NCBI RefSeq assembly: GCF_047511655.1
Contig: NC_133389.1
Coordinates: forward strand, 155,759,973 to 155,823,972
DNA from: Castor canadensis
Taxonomy: Eukaryota > Chordata > Mammalia > Rodentia > Castoridae
DNA: 64,000 nucleotides
Reading direction: 5' to 3'
The notes beneath the pieces were generated by a model that saw nothing but the letters and a program-made list of their open reading frames with translations, did no database searches and was not told where the DNA came from. A program made the translations under genes and the position numbers. Of this stretch, positions 41,801-53,882 are shown in pieces. Position 1 is the first letter of the stretch; each line of letters begins with the position of its first letter.

Positions 41801-44000
41801 ATTGGATAACAGGAATGAATAGAAAAAGAGTCCATTGACACGAGACAGAAACTCTGGTGATAACCACATATCCATGATCCAGCAAATACATATGGTCAGC
41901 AAACTATTTTTCAAGGGCTCTTTTTTTAGAGAAGAAAGATTTTTGGAAAAGCATGTGTGTATGTGTGTGTATGTTTCAGGGAAGGAATTTAGGACACTGC
42001 TCAGTGTTCTCCACTAATTTTCAGACATAAACCATATACCACACCCTAGAATGTGCTCAAGATGTTTGGCGCCAATAGAGTATTTTGCTGCCCTTTGGAT
42101 GAACAATCTCTGCTTGGAAGATCTTGAGGCCCAGCAATGTTTTAGAAGATACCTGTTTATTTTCCCAAGGGGGCAAAGGAAGCTTATTTTTTTTCTTCCA
42201 ATTTTGACTAAATCCAAGGCCTCCCATATGGTAACTCAACAAAAGTGGCTTAAATTGAAACTGAAGGCTGGGTGGTGATATTGACAGCTTCTGCTGATTG
42301 GAAGGTGACACAATAGCGATGATGTTAAGCCTTGGCAGAGCCCACCCACCCTTTAATAGAGAAACATTTTGCCTCTTTGTAGTTCCCATGACATTTATTG
42401 CTTAACACCAGACATTAAGACAAATGAAAGTATTCTTTGGCATATCACAAGGAATGGAATTATTTTGGTTTGGCTAGAAAATAGACAACACAAAAGGGAG
42501 TGTTCTAATGATAAAGGCTTTTGAATGTCATGCTTCAAGGTTTGGATTTTATTCCATGGCCAGTAGGAAGCAAGTAAAAATGTTTGTAGCAGGGAGTGAC
42601 ATGACTGAATCTTTGTTTTTTGTCAAAATCATCTGGGAGCAGATTGGGAGATGAACTATAAAGATTTGAATGGAAGTAAGGTGATTATTCTGAAATATAA
42701 AAATGGAATGGACACAGTAGAAGTTAGAGACAAGGGAGACATACTTGAAAGACGTTGATTTAGTAAATGAACTGAGAATAACCTTCACAGTAACATTTGT
42801 ATTGAGTTGGTACTGAAAATCTACCCTGGACAAAAAAGCTAGCTAATTCTAGGCAGGCAAATGTTTTATTCAGCTTCAAAGCTAGTAACTTGGGAGACAG
42901 AGGTTTTTCTTTTATTAAAAAAATACAATTAAATCAAATGGAAGTAAAATGATATCTATTTTCACTAAGCTGGGATTAAGTTCTCCTCTTAAAAGGAAGC
43001 TGCAAGCTGACCTGTGTATCTAACTCCCATCCTGCACTGAGACAGTTTGAGAAAGAGAAAGCAGATCATATTAGGAATGTCAATGCCTACTTATATACCA
43101 GTTATTTCAGTGCTCCACCCAGAAACTGGTGTCCCAACGTGTACAGTCTTGTGGCTCTGTTAATTGCCGTGGATCAGGGAGAAACTTTTACTCTTAATTT
43201 TCTTTTCAAGTCTTTAAGATAACTAGGACACAGGTAAAATCTAAATACCAGGCAATATAGTATCTATGAGTTCTGGAATCAGAGAGCCTACTTCCAAATC
43301 ATAGTCATACCTCTTCCTGGCTGTGGGATCTTGGACAAATCACCTGCTACTTGGAAACCTCAGTTTTCTCACTTGTAAAATGGGAAGAGTTTCGTAAATA
43401 TGTTGTGATGATCACATGAAGTAATCCTCAAACTGTGGTCAGTTCAGTGCCTGACACACAAAACATGCTCAGTGCATCGATCATTTTACTAACTTAGGAC
43501 TCAAAATGGTAGAAAATAGAGAAAAAGGTAGAGAGCAGGATTTGTGTGAGTCACTTTAAGAGACGGGTAAGATTTTAAGTTGAGATTTTAAAATATATTT
43601 TGTTTTGAGTGTTTCAGCTTTTTAAAAATCTTGAATCTGTATGAAGTTCACACATTGTTATAGTCCTGCCACCTGAGTTGGGGACTTCTATATCTAACCC
43701 CAAAATATATTTATCCCTATATTTGGCTGAGCAATGAGAAAAACTGTACAGCACTGTATTTTTCTTTTTACTTTTTAAAAAAGCTACTATTCATCTTTGT
43801 TTAAAAGCTATGGCTTAGGTATTTATCTCACTTCTCTGCAAATTTTAGTTAGAGTCTGGAAAAGAATTACCCCATCAGTACTGAAGTATTTCAAAGCCTT
43901 CTTCCTCTTACAGAGAGATTGTCTTCTTAGAGAGCTCCCCAAACCAGCATTTTCTTGGAAAGGGATTTCTATGTATACAAGTAACTTCTTTATTTTATTT
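41801..44000. other. Mostly unique sequence
   Basis: A short (TG)n lies at 41953-41978. An L2-like piece lies near 42530-42830 and a MIR at 43262-43490 (listed). No gene recognised. The 110-codon minus frame at 42057-42389 has no similarity I know. Confidence 0.4.
43262..43490 (+). repeat. MIR SINE
   Basis: Forward MIR: GGCTGTGGGATCTTGGACAA, CCTCAGTTTTCTCACTTGT, AAAATGGGAAGAG, then AGTGCCTGACACACAAAAC. Confidence 0.85.
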
Positions 44001-44004
44001 TATC

Positions 44005-44925
44005 TTTTGCAGTACTGGGGTTTGAATTCAGAACTTTGTGCTTGTGAGGCAGGCACTCTAACTGCTTGAGCCACACCTCCAGCCCTTTGTGCTTTGATTA
44101 TTTTGAAGATAGGATCTTGCTTTTTGCCCAGGTCAGCCTGGACTTCAGTTCACCTAATTTAAGGTTCCCACAGTTGCTGGGTGACAGATGTGTGCCTCTA
44201 TGCTCAGCTATTGGTTGAGATGAAGGTCTCATGATCTCCCTGCCTCAGTTGGCCCGGAATTGCGATTTTCCTGATCTCAGACTCTCAGGTATGTAGGATT
44301 ACAGGGATGAGCAACTGGTGCATGGCTACTTTTTATTTTTTAAACTTTTTGTTTTCTTTTTATTTTTTTGCAGTGCTGGGGATCAAACCTACCACCTTCT
44401 GCATGCTAGGCAATTGCTCTACCACTGAGCTACACCCCAGCCTCACAAGGACTATTTACCAGAAAGAACATCAGCACTGAAGTTTGAAACCTCGATGGCA
44501 CAGGACTTCTGAAACCTTATTTTTGCTGGACATGTTTCTGAATACCTACTGGAAAACTGCAGTTGCAGCTATGTTCATCCATATAAATAGTTAAAGCTAA
44601 AGTTTTAATCCTTTTTATTATCTCCTGGTCAATGAAGAACTAATCTTGGAAGTAAGGGTCATAGCAGGGTAGCTAACAGATTATAAAACTTCTCATAGAG
44701 CTAGTGGAGTGACTCAAGTGGTAAAGTGCTGCCTAAGAAGCATTAGGCCCTGAATACAAACACCAGTACCTAAATAAATAAATAAACTCACAAATAGATA
44801 CTACCCATGGTTTTAAAAATTCTTAAAAGGCAAAACAGAGGCTGAGGATGTAGCTCAGTGGTAGAGCATTTGCCTAACATGTACAAGGTCCTGTGTTTGA
44901 TCCCCAACCCTGCAAAATTATAAAA
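44005..44925. repeat. SINE cluster
   Basis: Inverted ID unit and B1 pieces 44010-44325; inverted ID 44360-44445; forward ID unit 44695-44775; forward ID 44838-44920. Confidence 0.7.
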
Positions 44926-45769
44926 ATAAAAAATTTAAAAGAAGATGGCTGAATATGATAGGCTTGCCTGGGTCTAGAATCTTTTAACTATGATCAGAAT
45001 CTTTGCAGTGGAGATAAGTTTTCAGAGACGCTAGAAGCATACAGTGGGAGTTTTCCTGGCTATACCTCTGCTTTCTATTTTATCACTACTTGTCACTAAA
45101 GATATTTTGGTTCTTGGTCACACATTGTCAATGACATTTATAGAAGTCCAGGGGGAATATCAGGTGTTTGTGGGGGAAACTGAATTGGCAACCCCTATAT
45201 TATTTTAATTTACATCAAGACATTTCCTGTCTTAAAGAAAGAGAAGGCTATTTCTCCTAAAGGAAAAGACACAATAGTCAGCAAAACTGCAGGATATATT
45301 GAGGTTGAAATCACTTGACAAAACAATATTGTTCATCATCCAGAGAGGGAAAAAGCGAACTTGATGAAGGGAGTAGAAAGGATACTCATCTTGAGAGCAA
45401 CAGTAATTCTGTTTCAATACTGCAGCAAAAAGGGAGTGGGCAGAAAGAACAACAATTCTAAAACCTCCTGTCATTCATACAAGATTATGCTTGGACATAC
45501 TTTTGCCTTTTTTTTTCCCCCTGGGAGACAGGAATAAAATGTAAAAGTAAAAGACAAAATAAAGCATGAGTTGGAAAACTTGCCCATTGTTTACAGTCAA
45601 GCAGTTTGGATGCCATATTCATTAACATGATGGCTAGGAGACATTCATTGTAAATACTTTTAATTATTTTATGGTAATGAAGAGGAAGCCAGCCACTGCA
45701 GCATTCCACTTCACCATGCCCAATTTATATCAGGACTAGTTTGCTAAGTTCTGAATAACAGACCTTGAA
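44926..45769. other. No recognisable feature
   Basis: Unique-looking sequence, with short open frames on the minus strand only. Confidence 0.4.
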
Positions 45770-45960
45770 AAGACCAGAGGAGGTGGAAGGGGGGCAGTAG
45801 GAGGGAATGAATAACATGAGAGTAAAATGGGGACCATTTGTGTCAGGGGAACAAGTGGGAGAGGGGAAAGTGAAAGGAGAGAGTGAATGTGATCAAAGAA
45901 CTTCATATACATGTATGAAAAAAGAATAATAAAAACTATTAAAAATTGTTTTAAGGGCTG
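45770..45960 (+). mobile_element. L1 3' UTR fragment
   Basis: A purine-rich tract (GGAGGTGGAAGGGGGGCAG) is followed by a segment with AGTGAATGTGATCAAAGAAC and a tail GAATAATAAAAACTATT. This is the layout of L1 3' ends seen several times in the window. No open reading frame of L1 is present. Confidence 0.6.
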
Positions 45961-46136
45961 GTGAATTGCTAGGTAGAGGGCCTACCTAGCAAGTGCAAGG
46001 CCCTGAGTTCAAATCCCAGTATGGGGTGGGGGAGTGGGTGGGTGGAATTGGTTAAAAGAGGGGGTGGGGATTTAACTCAGTGGAATAGCGCTTGCCTGGC
46101 AAGTGCAAGGCTCTGAGTTTGGTCCCCAGCACTAAT
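45955..46136 (+). repeat. ID-type SINEs
   Basis: ID unit 45957-46025 and ID 46065-46130, between two L1 3' ends. Confidence 0.75.
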
Positions 46137-46345
46137 AAATAAATAAATAAATAGATAGATAGATAAATAAGTAAATAAAAGGGGGAGGGAGGATAAAGTA
46201 ATAAAGGGATTGAATTTGATCAAAGGACATTGTATGTATGGTTGGAAATATCACAATAAAACCCCTTTGTATAATTAACATATGCTAATAAAAATAAAAA
46301 CACAAGCGATGGACAAAGGAAAAAAAAAAGGAAGGAAGGAAGGAA
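46137..46345 (+). repeat. AAAT/AGAT and GGAA microsatellites around an L1 3' end
   Basis: (AAAT)n and (AGAT)n run at about 46137-46180 after an ID SINE. A GGGGGAGGGAGGAT tract follows, then an L1 3' end with AATATCACAATAAAACCCC and AATAAAAATAAAA (to about 46310), then (GGAA)n at 46330-46347. Confidence 0.75.
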
Positions 46346-46347
46346 GG

Positions 46348-46780
46348 AGTTATTGGAAAATTGAAGCAGTGCAAAAGGACAGACTCAAGATAGTGATGGA
46401 GGAGAACTGAAATTTGAAAAAAACTAGTGAGAAAGGAAGGCTTAAGGAGTTTGATAGTTATTTTCAGAAACTTGAAGATGAGGAAAAAGATATTTATTTT
46501 GAGTGGTTCTGATCTTCGAACTAGGGATAAAAATGTTGTAATAGGAAAAATTTGGTTTAGAGAGGCAAGAACTTGTATCTGTTCAAAATTGAGTACAGAG
46601 TCTACCAACCAACAAAACAAACAGGCACTGCTCTGGGACAGGAGTTCACAAAGCTCCATAGCCTCAGGATGGGGATACTGGAGAAGTCATTGATCAAGAA
46701 AAAACAAAAAACAAAAACAACAAAAGAGAAATAGAAGTCACTGGTCCACAAGGGTGCTTTATTTTATTTATTTATTCATT
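46348..46780. other. No recognisable feature
   Basis: Purine-rich, possibly an old diverged repeat. The two overlapping frames on opposite strands have no recognisable product. Confidence 0.35.
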
Positions 46781-47335
46781 CTTTGCAGTACTGGGGTTGA
46801 ACTCAGGGCCCCGATCTTATTTTTTTCTTTTATTCATACATGCATACAATGTTTTGGTCATTTCTCCCCGCTTCCCCACCCCCCCACCCCCTCCCTCCCC
46901 CCCCATCCCCTCGTTACCAGGTAGAAACTATTTTGCCCTTATCTCTGATTTTGTTGAAGAGAGAGTATAAGCAATAATAGGAAGGACCAAGGGTTTTTGC
47001 TAGTTGAGATAAGGATAGCTATACAGGGAGTTGACTTGCATTGATTTCCTGTGCATGTGTGTTACCTTCTAAATTAGTTCTTCTCAAACTAACATTTTCT
47101 CTAGTTCCTGGTCCCTTTCTCCTATTGAGGGCCCCGATCTTGAGTCACTCTACCAGCCCTACTGAAGAGGTGCTTTTTTTTGGTGGTACTGGGATTTGAA
47201 CTCAGAGCCTACACCTTGAGCCACTCTGCCAGCCCTTTTTTGTGATTTTTTTTTGTCCAAGATAAGGTCTTGCGAATTGTTTGCCTAGGCTGGCTTCAAA
47301 CCGATAGCCTTCTGATCCTAAATGCCCCTTTATCC
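46781..47335 (-). repeat. Inverted ID-type SINEs around the L1 insertion
   Basis: An ID unit is cut by the L1 (46785-46818 and 47128-47160). Another inverted ID-B1 unit lies at 47175-47325. Confidence 0.75.
46819..47127 (-). mobile_element. 5'-truncated L1 insertion with 14-bp target-site duplication
   Basis: About 309 bp inserted into an inverted ID-type SINE. The 14-base AGGGCCCCGATCTT occurs at 46805-46818 and again at 47128-47141. The left edge starts with a T-rich run (poly(A) of the minus strand), then the L1 3' end with a C-rich tract (G-rich on the element strand) and about 220 bp of 3' UTR. Confidence 0.85.
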
Positions 47336-49035
47336 TCTTTTGGTGACTCAGACCTCATAAGAACCTACTGGATGACTTTTGCTCAATGCGTGTCTTTGAG
47401 CAACAGGTCTTCTTGGCCTTCTATGGTCAAGGGTGCTTTAAAGTGGTAGACATTTAGGTCCTGGACAACACTTGAGGTACAGGACACAGATGAGAGAAGA
47501 AAATCAAAAAGGGGAAAAAACTTTTTTAAAAATATTGTTTTTATTGTTGTACTGGGAATTTTTATTTTTTGGCAGTACTGGGGTTTGAACTCAGAGTCTC
47601 ACACTTACTAGGCAGGCACTCTACCACTTGAGCTGCTCTGCCAGCCCTGGGAAAAAAAACTTAAAAAACTAAGTTCCTCTATTGGATCAAAGGTCTCAAC
47701 CAAACCCCACTTGGGGTTCTGAAAACTCCATTTTATCCTCCACCTAGCAGAGTCTTAAAGGGAACCAGGTTTATTATAGGGTTATGGATTGATATGACCC
47801 ATCCACATTTGGAGTTTCCTCTCCCATGTTCTTCTGTCTCAGCTTCTTCCTCAAATAGATGAAAGCTAGTTCATTGCCATACACTGTTGTGGGCAAGGTT
47901 TGTGAATCATCACTAAACCTTGAGCATCTCACTCTACACAGTCAGGGCCTCCCTTACAATGATCCCATCCAAGGGAATATTTTCCATGTTGGTTTTCCAA
48001 CTTTTAATCCTCCCAACAGTTCTGATTATATGACATAGGACTGAGATTAGAGTGAAAGAAATGAAGCAGGGTCATGCAAGGGCAGGATATGACCCACTGT
48101 TCATTTAGAATTTTGATATTTTGGTTATAATGGATTTTTGTGTGTTAATTTAAGGAACTGAGGCTTTTGGTCCCCTGTTAGATTTTGCCTCAGTTGCTTT
48201 ACCTTAATTCTTATCTGCCACAACACTTTATCCAATTAAGTCTACCATATTAAGCACTCTGGTGTTTTCAATGAACACTGAAACTCAGAAGAGATGGTTC
48301 TAACCAGGCACCAGTGGCTCATGCCTGTAATCCTAGTTACTCAAGAGGTAGAAATCAGGAGAATCATGATTCAAAGCCAGCCCAGTGAAATAGTTCATGA
48401 GACCCTGCCTCAAAAAAACCCATCACTGAAAAAGTGCTGGTGGAGTGGCTGTAGGTGTAGGCCCTGAGTTTACATCACCAGTTGTGTGATTTGGGTGACT
48501 CACCCTCCCACTGGGCCTTATGTGGAAAATACATGTGACATTTAATTCTAATTATATTTAGTTTCAGTGCTGGCACTTGAACCCAGGACCTGGTATATGC
48601 TATGCATATGTTCTATCACTAATCTCCATCCCAGTCCTAGTTCTAAACTTTTATGATTATGCCCTAAGGCAGAATCAAACTAACCAAGAAGCTCAGAGAT
48701 GACAGGACGCACATCCTCCTTCTTATATTCTTGATGCATCCGAGTAGCACCCAATCCAGGGTTTTGCATGGAATGGACATTTAGAAAATGTCTTCAAGCT
48801 CTGGGGCACGTGCACAGTTCCCAGCTCCAGAGGCTTGCAGCCACTAGTGGCCTTTTCTTTTCTGGACAGAAGGTACAAGTTGCCTTGTCAATGGGACAGG
48901 GTAGTTGTGGTGACGATGGGCATGGTAGCATGGGCACTCTGGTGGGTGAGGTAGTGATGGCTTGACACATTCATCTTGAAGAGGAAGATGGATGGAAGAC
49001 AAAGATGATAGAGGTAAACATTAGACAACCAAGAA
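47336..49035. other. Sequence before the NT5C3A pseudogene
   Basis: Inverted ID unit 47565-47650; forward B1-ID with short right arm 48305-48490; inverted ID 48560-48635. The rest, including 47655-48300 and 48640-49035, is not recognised. Confidence 0.5.
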
Positions 49036-50624
49036 GAGACTAATCAAGAGCCTACCATACATACATGTGAAGATGATGTCAGAATTCCAGAAAAGGTCAG
49101 TTTGCATCAAAAACCCAACAAGAAGCTGGGTGTGGCAGCACACACAGGCCTATAATCCTAGTACTCTGGAGGCTGAGATAGGAGGATGGCAAGTTCAAGG
49201 CCAGCCTGGGTTTCTTAATGAGATCTTGTTTGAAAAAAAAAAAATCCAAAAAGAGTAGGAGAAATTATCTGTGGTCTTATCAAAGGAGGAGCTGTCATAC
49301 TTTAGATAAAAGATACTAAGATTTTCCTAAAGGGAAAAGATGTCTTTAGGCTTCCTTCCTTTCTTTTTTTCTAATGGGACTGGAGTTTAAACTCAGGGCT
49401 TTGTACTTGCAAAGGAGACACTCTTCTGCTAGAGTTATACCTCGTCCATTTTGCTCTGGTTATTTTAGAGACGGTGTCTTGTTTGCTCTGGTTATTTTAG
49501 AGATGGTGTCTTGTAAGTTATTTGCCTAGGCTGGCCTGGAACCATGATCCTCTATTTCAGCCTCACAAGTCCCAAGTAGGTGGGATTACAGGGGTGAGCC
49601 TTCAGCTTTCTTAACTAACAAGAAGCTCGTAGTATCATTGCAGCCCTCATTTACAGATGAACTCTGAAAAAAGTTACTGCAACTAAAGGAACAACACCGA
49701 GCTATTGAAGTTGATTCTGTTTACTGAAAGAGAAGAACCCTTATGTGGCAGAATGGTTTGCTAAATCACATGGTTTGCTTTTTGAACAAGCTGTACTAAA
49801 AAGACGCATAAGAAACCGTGGAGCTAGGAGCCTGGCTCAAGTGGTAGACTCTTATCTAGCAAAATTTCAAGGTCCTGGGTTCAATCCCCAGTCCCCCCAA
49901 AAAAGTGGCAGAATCTGGCTGTATTTATGCTCAAGGAAGGATATGAAAATTTCTTTGATAAGCTCTAAAAACACAGTATCCCTGTGTCTACCCTTTTGGC
50001 TAATTTTGGTGATGCACTAAAAGAAGTTCTCTATCAATGTGATGTTTATCCACCCTGTCAAAGTAGTGTCCAGCTTCACAGAGTTTGATGAAAATGGAGT
50101 GCTGAAAGGACTTAAAGAACTAATTCATGTATTTAACAAACATGATGGTACCATGAAGCAGATAGCTATTTTAGTCGACTCAAAAATAATACCAACATAA
50201 TTCTACTAAGAGATTCCCAAGGAGACTTAAGAATGGCAAGTGGAATAGCCAATGTTGAATACATTCTGAAAATTAGATATCTAAATAACAGAGTGGATGA
50301 GCTTTTAATAAAGCACATGAACCCTGACGATATTGAATTACCAAAAGATGAATCATAGCAGGACGTGGTGGTTTATGCCTATAATCCTAACTTCTCAGGA
50401 GGGAGAGGCAGGAGGGTTGTGAGGTAAAGGCCAGTCTGAGTAAAGTTAGTGAGACTCTATCTCAAAAACAAACAAACAAACAAACAAAAAAGGGCTGGGG
50501 ACTTAGCTCAAGTGGTAGAGCACTTGCAAGCTTATGGCCCAGAGTTCAATCCCCAGTACCACAAAAAATAAAAAAGGATCAATCATGAGAGGTTACTAAT
50601 TCTGTTTTACAGAAGATTCTATAA
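49036..50624 (+). pseudogene. NT5C3A: NT5C3A processed pseudogene, interrupted by SINEs
   Basis: Intronless pieces of cytosolic 5'-nucleotidase 3A follow one another on the plus strand. They include a segment readable as MMSEFQKRSVCIKNPTR (from about 49070), one like EEIICGLIKGGA (near 49260), KKLLQLKEQHRAIEVDS (near 49670), KSHGLLFEQA (near 49770), a long middle part with HVFNKHDG and [20 protein letters not shown] (50040-50340), and the C-terminal NSVLQKIL followed by TAA at 50622-50624. In-frame stops, frameshifts and a lost stretch disable it. At least five SINEs have landed in it (about 49120-49250, 49360-49610, 49820-49905, 50355-50475 and 50490-50570). The absence of introns shows origin from mRNA. 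It lies in the GPR1 5' region and is not related to its neighbours. Confidence 0.9.
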
Positions 50625-50950
50625 ATAAGCCTTCTTCAAAAAGACCTCTCTTGCTGGTCACTGGTGGCTCATGAATGTAAGCCTAGTTACTCAGGAGGCA
50701 GAGATCAGAAGGTCTGTGGTCCAAAGCCAGCTGGGGTAAATAGTTTGCAAAACCTTATCTTGAAAAAACCCTTCACAAAAAAAGGGCTGGTGGAGTGGCT
50801 CAAGGTGTAGCCCCTGAGTTCAAACCCCAGTACTGCAAAAAAAACCAAAAAACAAAAAACAAAACCTCTCTTGTGGGTACAGTTAATACAAGAACTGCTC
50901 ATTTGTCCATCTTTGGTTTTGGTAGTGGGGTTTGAACCCAGGGCCTCACT
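50625..50950 (+). repeat. B1-ID SINE in the pseudogene 3' flank with target-site duplication
   Basis: A B1-ID dimer occupies about 50654-50865. It is bounded by near-identical copies of ACCTCTCTTG (near 50644-50653 and 50863-50874), the expected target-site duplication. The sequence after it probably continues the NT5C3A 3' UTR. Confidence 0.6.
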
Positions 50951-52290
50951 CTTCTCTTTCTTTCTTTTTATTTATTTTTTGATGGTCTTATGGCTTGAAC
51001 TCAGAGATATGTGCTTGCAAGGCAGGTGCTCTGCCACTTGAGCCATCCCTCCAGCTCGTTTATTCAACTTGCAGAAAGATTCTTATTTACAATATATTCT
51101 TGCTCTTGAAGGGTTCAATTTGCATATTGAGTATTTTCAACTTGTTGAATCCATCAGTTGTCAACTCGTTTTTTTTCACCTGTCTCTGTACTCTCCTCAC
51201 TGTATTTTAACAGATTTTTAAAAATCTTAATGTCAAAATTTGAATAATAACTCCCTATTTCTCTGAATTGAATTGTGTAGTTTAATGTTATCATGTGCTT
51301 TTAGAGGAAGAATTTGTCACAGGGAAAGTTCGTAGAAGTTAAAAAAGAAGTTTTGTGAAACAGCAAAATAATGAGCATGATTTTAAGTAATGCCATTTGC
51401 CGTGTTTTTTTTTTTTTTTTTTTTTGGCAGTGCTGGAGTTTGAACTCAGCTTGCTAGGCGGTTACTCTACCACTTGAGCCATGACCTGCAACTATGTAAT
51501 GCCTTTTTTTGGGTAATTTTGATGAAATATGCGGTGGTGTCACCATCTCTCAAAATTGTGTTATAAACAATTGATTATTTTGTCAGAAGTCAACCAACAC
51601 TTATGAGAAAACCCTGGTACTTAGTTCCTGAAAAACTATTGAGTGTCCACATGCACTACCCATTACAAAATGTTCTTTATTGAAGCACTGATAACAAACA
51701 TGAAATGAAAAGCCTTTTTAAAAAATGCCTACAAGGAAAAATTTTTAAAAATTTGCACCATTGGAACAAAAAATGGACCAAGGTCCAAAATAAAAAGCTT
51801 ACCCAAATTAAAAAACACTTTGCAAATGAAAACAAAACTCCCCAAATAAAAACATATCCTCCCTTCCTTATTCCTACTACAGAAATATGAGATCATTGGT
51901 CTTTCTGCTTCATTTAAGCATGGCAAAGTCTTATTGCCTTTTTTTCTTCCCAGGTTGTGTGTGAAGCTGACTTACATAATCACACAGCCTTCTGGGACTT
52001 TTTCCCATCCCACCCTAATGAGTCACATTTCGTAAGATGTAACATCTGTGAGAGAATGTTACAAACACTGCAGCGCCCAAAACAGCTGTAGAACTTTAGA
52101 ATCCCCACTGTCCAACTAGTTCTTCATATTTCAGTTTGCAGAATGAAAAGGAAGTTGACGCATACTTGTACTCACTTTTCTCATTTTTCCTTGAGAAGGG
52201 AGGAAGGAAAGAAGTGAGGGGCCAAAAAGGGAAAAGATTCTTGTTGAGTGGTAAAATATTCAAAGAGGTCTTTTTAAAAAATTATTATTT
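50951..52290. other. GPR1 5' region, mostly unique
   Basis: Inverted ID units at 50975-51058 and 51405-51490 (the latter starts in a 22-base T run). The rest is AT-rich with no recognisable gene. Confidence 0.5.
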
Positions 52291-52495
52291 TTTTTGGTGG
52301 GACCGGGGTTTGAACTCAGGGTTCTACACTTGCAAAAGCAGACACTTGAGTCATGCTTCCAGTCCATTTGCTCTGCTGTTTTGGAGATGGGATCTCCAGA
52401 ACTATTTGCCCTGGCTGGCCTCAGACCACAATCCTCTTGATCTCAGCCTCCCAAGTAGCTAGGATTATAGATGTGAGCCACCTGTACCTGCTCCA
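52291..52495 (-). repeat. Inverted B1-ID SINE
   Basis: TTTTTTTTGGTGGGACCGGG through CTAGGATTATAGATGTGAGC. The 108-codon plus frame across it is repeat-derived. Confidence 0.75.
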
Positions 52496-53654
52496 TATAC
52501 TTATTATCTAACCTGTGGTAGGACTGAGAGGGGGAGAACTGCTTCTGAGCCCCTGACAACATTGTTCTGTAAATTGTTTCTGGGCACAAATGGTTATAGT
52601 GGTAATTACATAGTAAATAATTTAAGTTTATGTAATAATCTTTCATATTTCAAGTCACCTTGTCCCAGAAACAAAGGTGTAGTAATTGAGAAAAATGAAC
52701 CTGATCTTCTAAAGGTCATTAAGTCTGGTGGTTCATAGGAAGGATCGGTGTAAGGTTCCCATGGTCACAAACTGTACAACACAAAAGCAAGTATAGTTAT
52801 GAGGTACTCAAGTTAACTTTCTCAGAAAGTATCTAGGCACTTTCAAAAGCAATATACTGTTCACTGGAACATAATGTAAGTGGTTTATTTCCTGCCAAGG
52901 GCCTCAACAGGCCTTTCATAGAATACAATTCTTTTTAAAGATTCTACCTTTAGAATAGACTCCTGCATTTTTTTCCTCCATATAACAGATTTTTCTCAAA
53001 GGCAATGTCAGACATACTAACCGCCTTAATGAGAAATCCTGATTCTCTGAAACCAAGATTGAATAACTCTTGTGATAACTTATTAAAAGCAAAAAACCAC
53101 AGCAACTTGAAATTCATCTTTCAAAATCACTGAAGAATACTTACATTGTTAATAGACATAGGTATCTCCAATTGAACACATTTTGATTTTGCTGGCATTT
53201 AAGATAAAGTTATGAAGTTATGAAGGTTCTGAAGAAAAAAATCAGAATGGCTATTGACATATTTCTAAAAAATATCTAATTCCATCGTATGAACCTGGAA
53301 AATGGAAGAGAGAGGTCGTGTGCAGCGGGTTCAGTAGAATTACCAGTCGTTTCATTTCAGAATTCACTTAGTGAGCCCCTCAATAAAACTGCGCTAGAAC
53401 TAACTTCGTGCTAAGATTGGAGTACAAAGCCGACACTCCGTCCAGCGGGTTTCCCGGCTGCCTTTGTGCTCAGGCAGCAGTCCCAGGCCCTGGACACTTC
53501 CCTAAGCTGGGCTAATGGCTTTTTCAGGTCTGCCATTAACATCTGGAGAATGGGAATTCTCCCTTTACCAACCAATTTCCAGTCTTTAATCTCGGGAAAT
53601 GCATTTCAGAGTGGAGAGCGATCAGGGGACCTTGCTCTGTTAAAGTGGGTCGGG
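52496..53654. other. Flank of the CpG-rich block
   Basis: Unique-looking. CpG frequency begins to rise from about 53310. A CAATAAAA phrase lies near 53382-53389. No gene recognised. Confidence 0.4.
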
Positions 53655-53882
53655 GTCAGCGGAGTGCTGGTGACTCACACCTTCATCCCAGCTACTCAGG
53701 AGGCAGAAATCTGGGGGAATCCCAGTTGGAAGCCAGTTCAGGAAAGTAGTTCATGAGACCCTATCTCAAAAAATACCCTTCACAAAAAAAGGCTGGAGGG
53801 GTGAGTCAAGTGGTAGAGCGCCTGCCTAGCAAATGCGAGACCACAGTTCAAACCCCAGTACCGCTAAGGCAAAAAAAAAAAA
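53655..53882 (+). repeat. B1-ID SINE at the left edge of the CpG-rich block
   Basis: A B1-ID dimer ending in A12, flanked by AAAGTGGGTCGGGGTC (53641-53656) and AAAGTGGGCGAGGGTC (about 53881-53896), a diverged target-site duplication. The CpG-rich sequence was therefore continuous before the SINE arrived. Confidence 0.75.
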
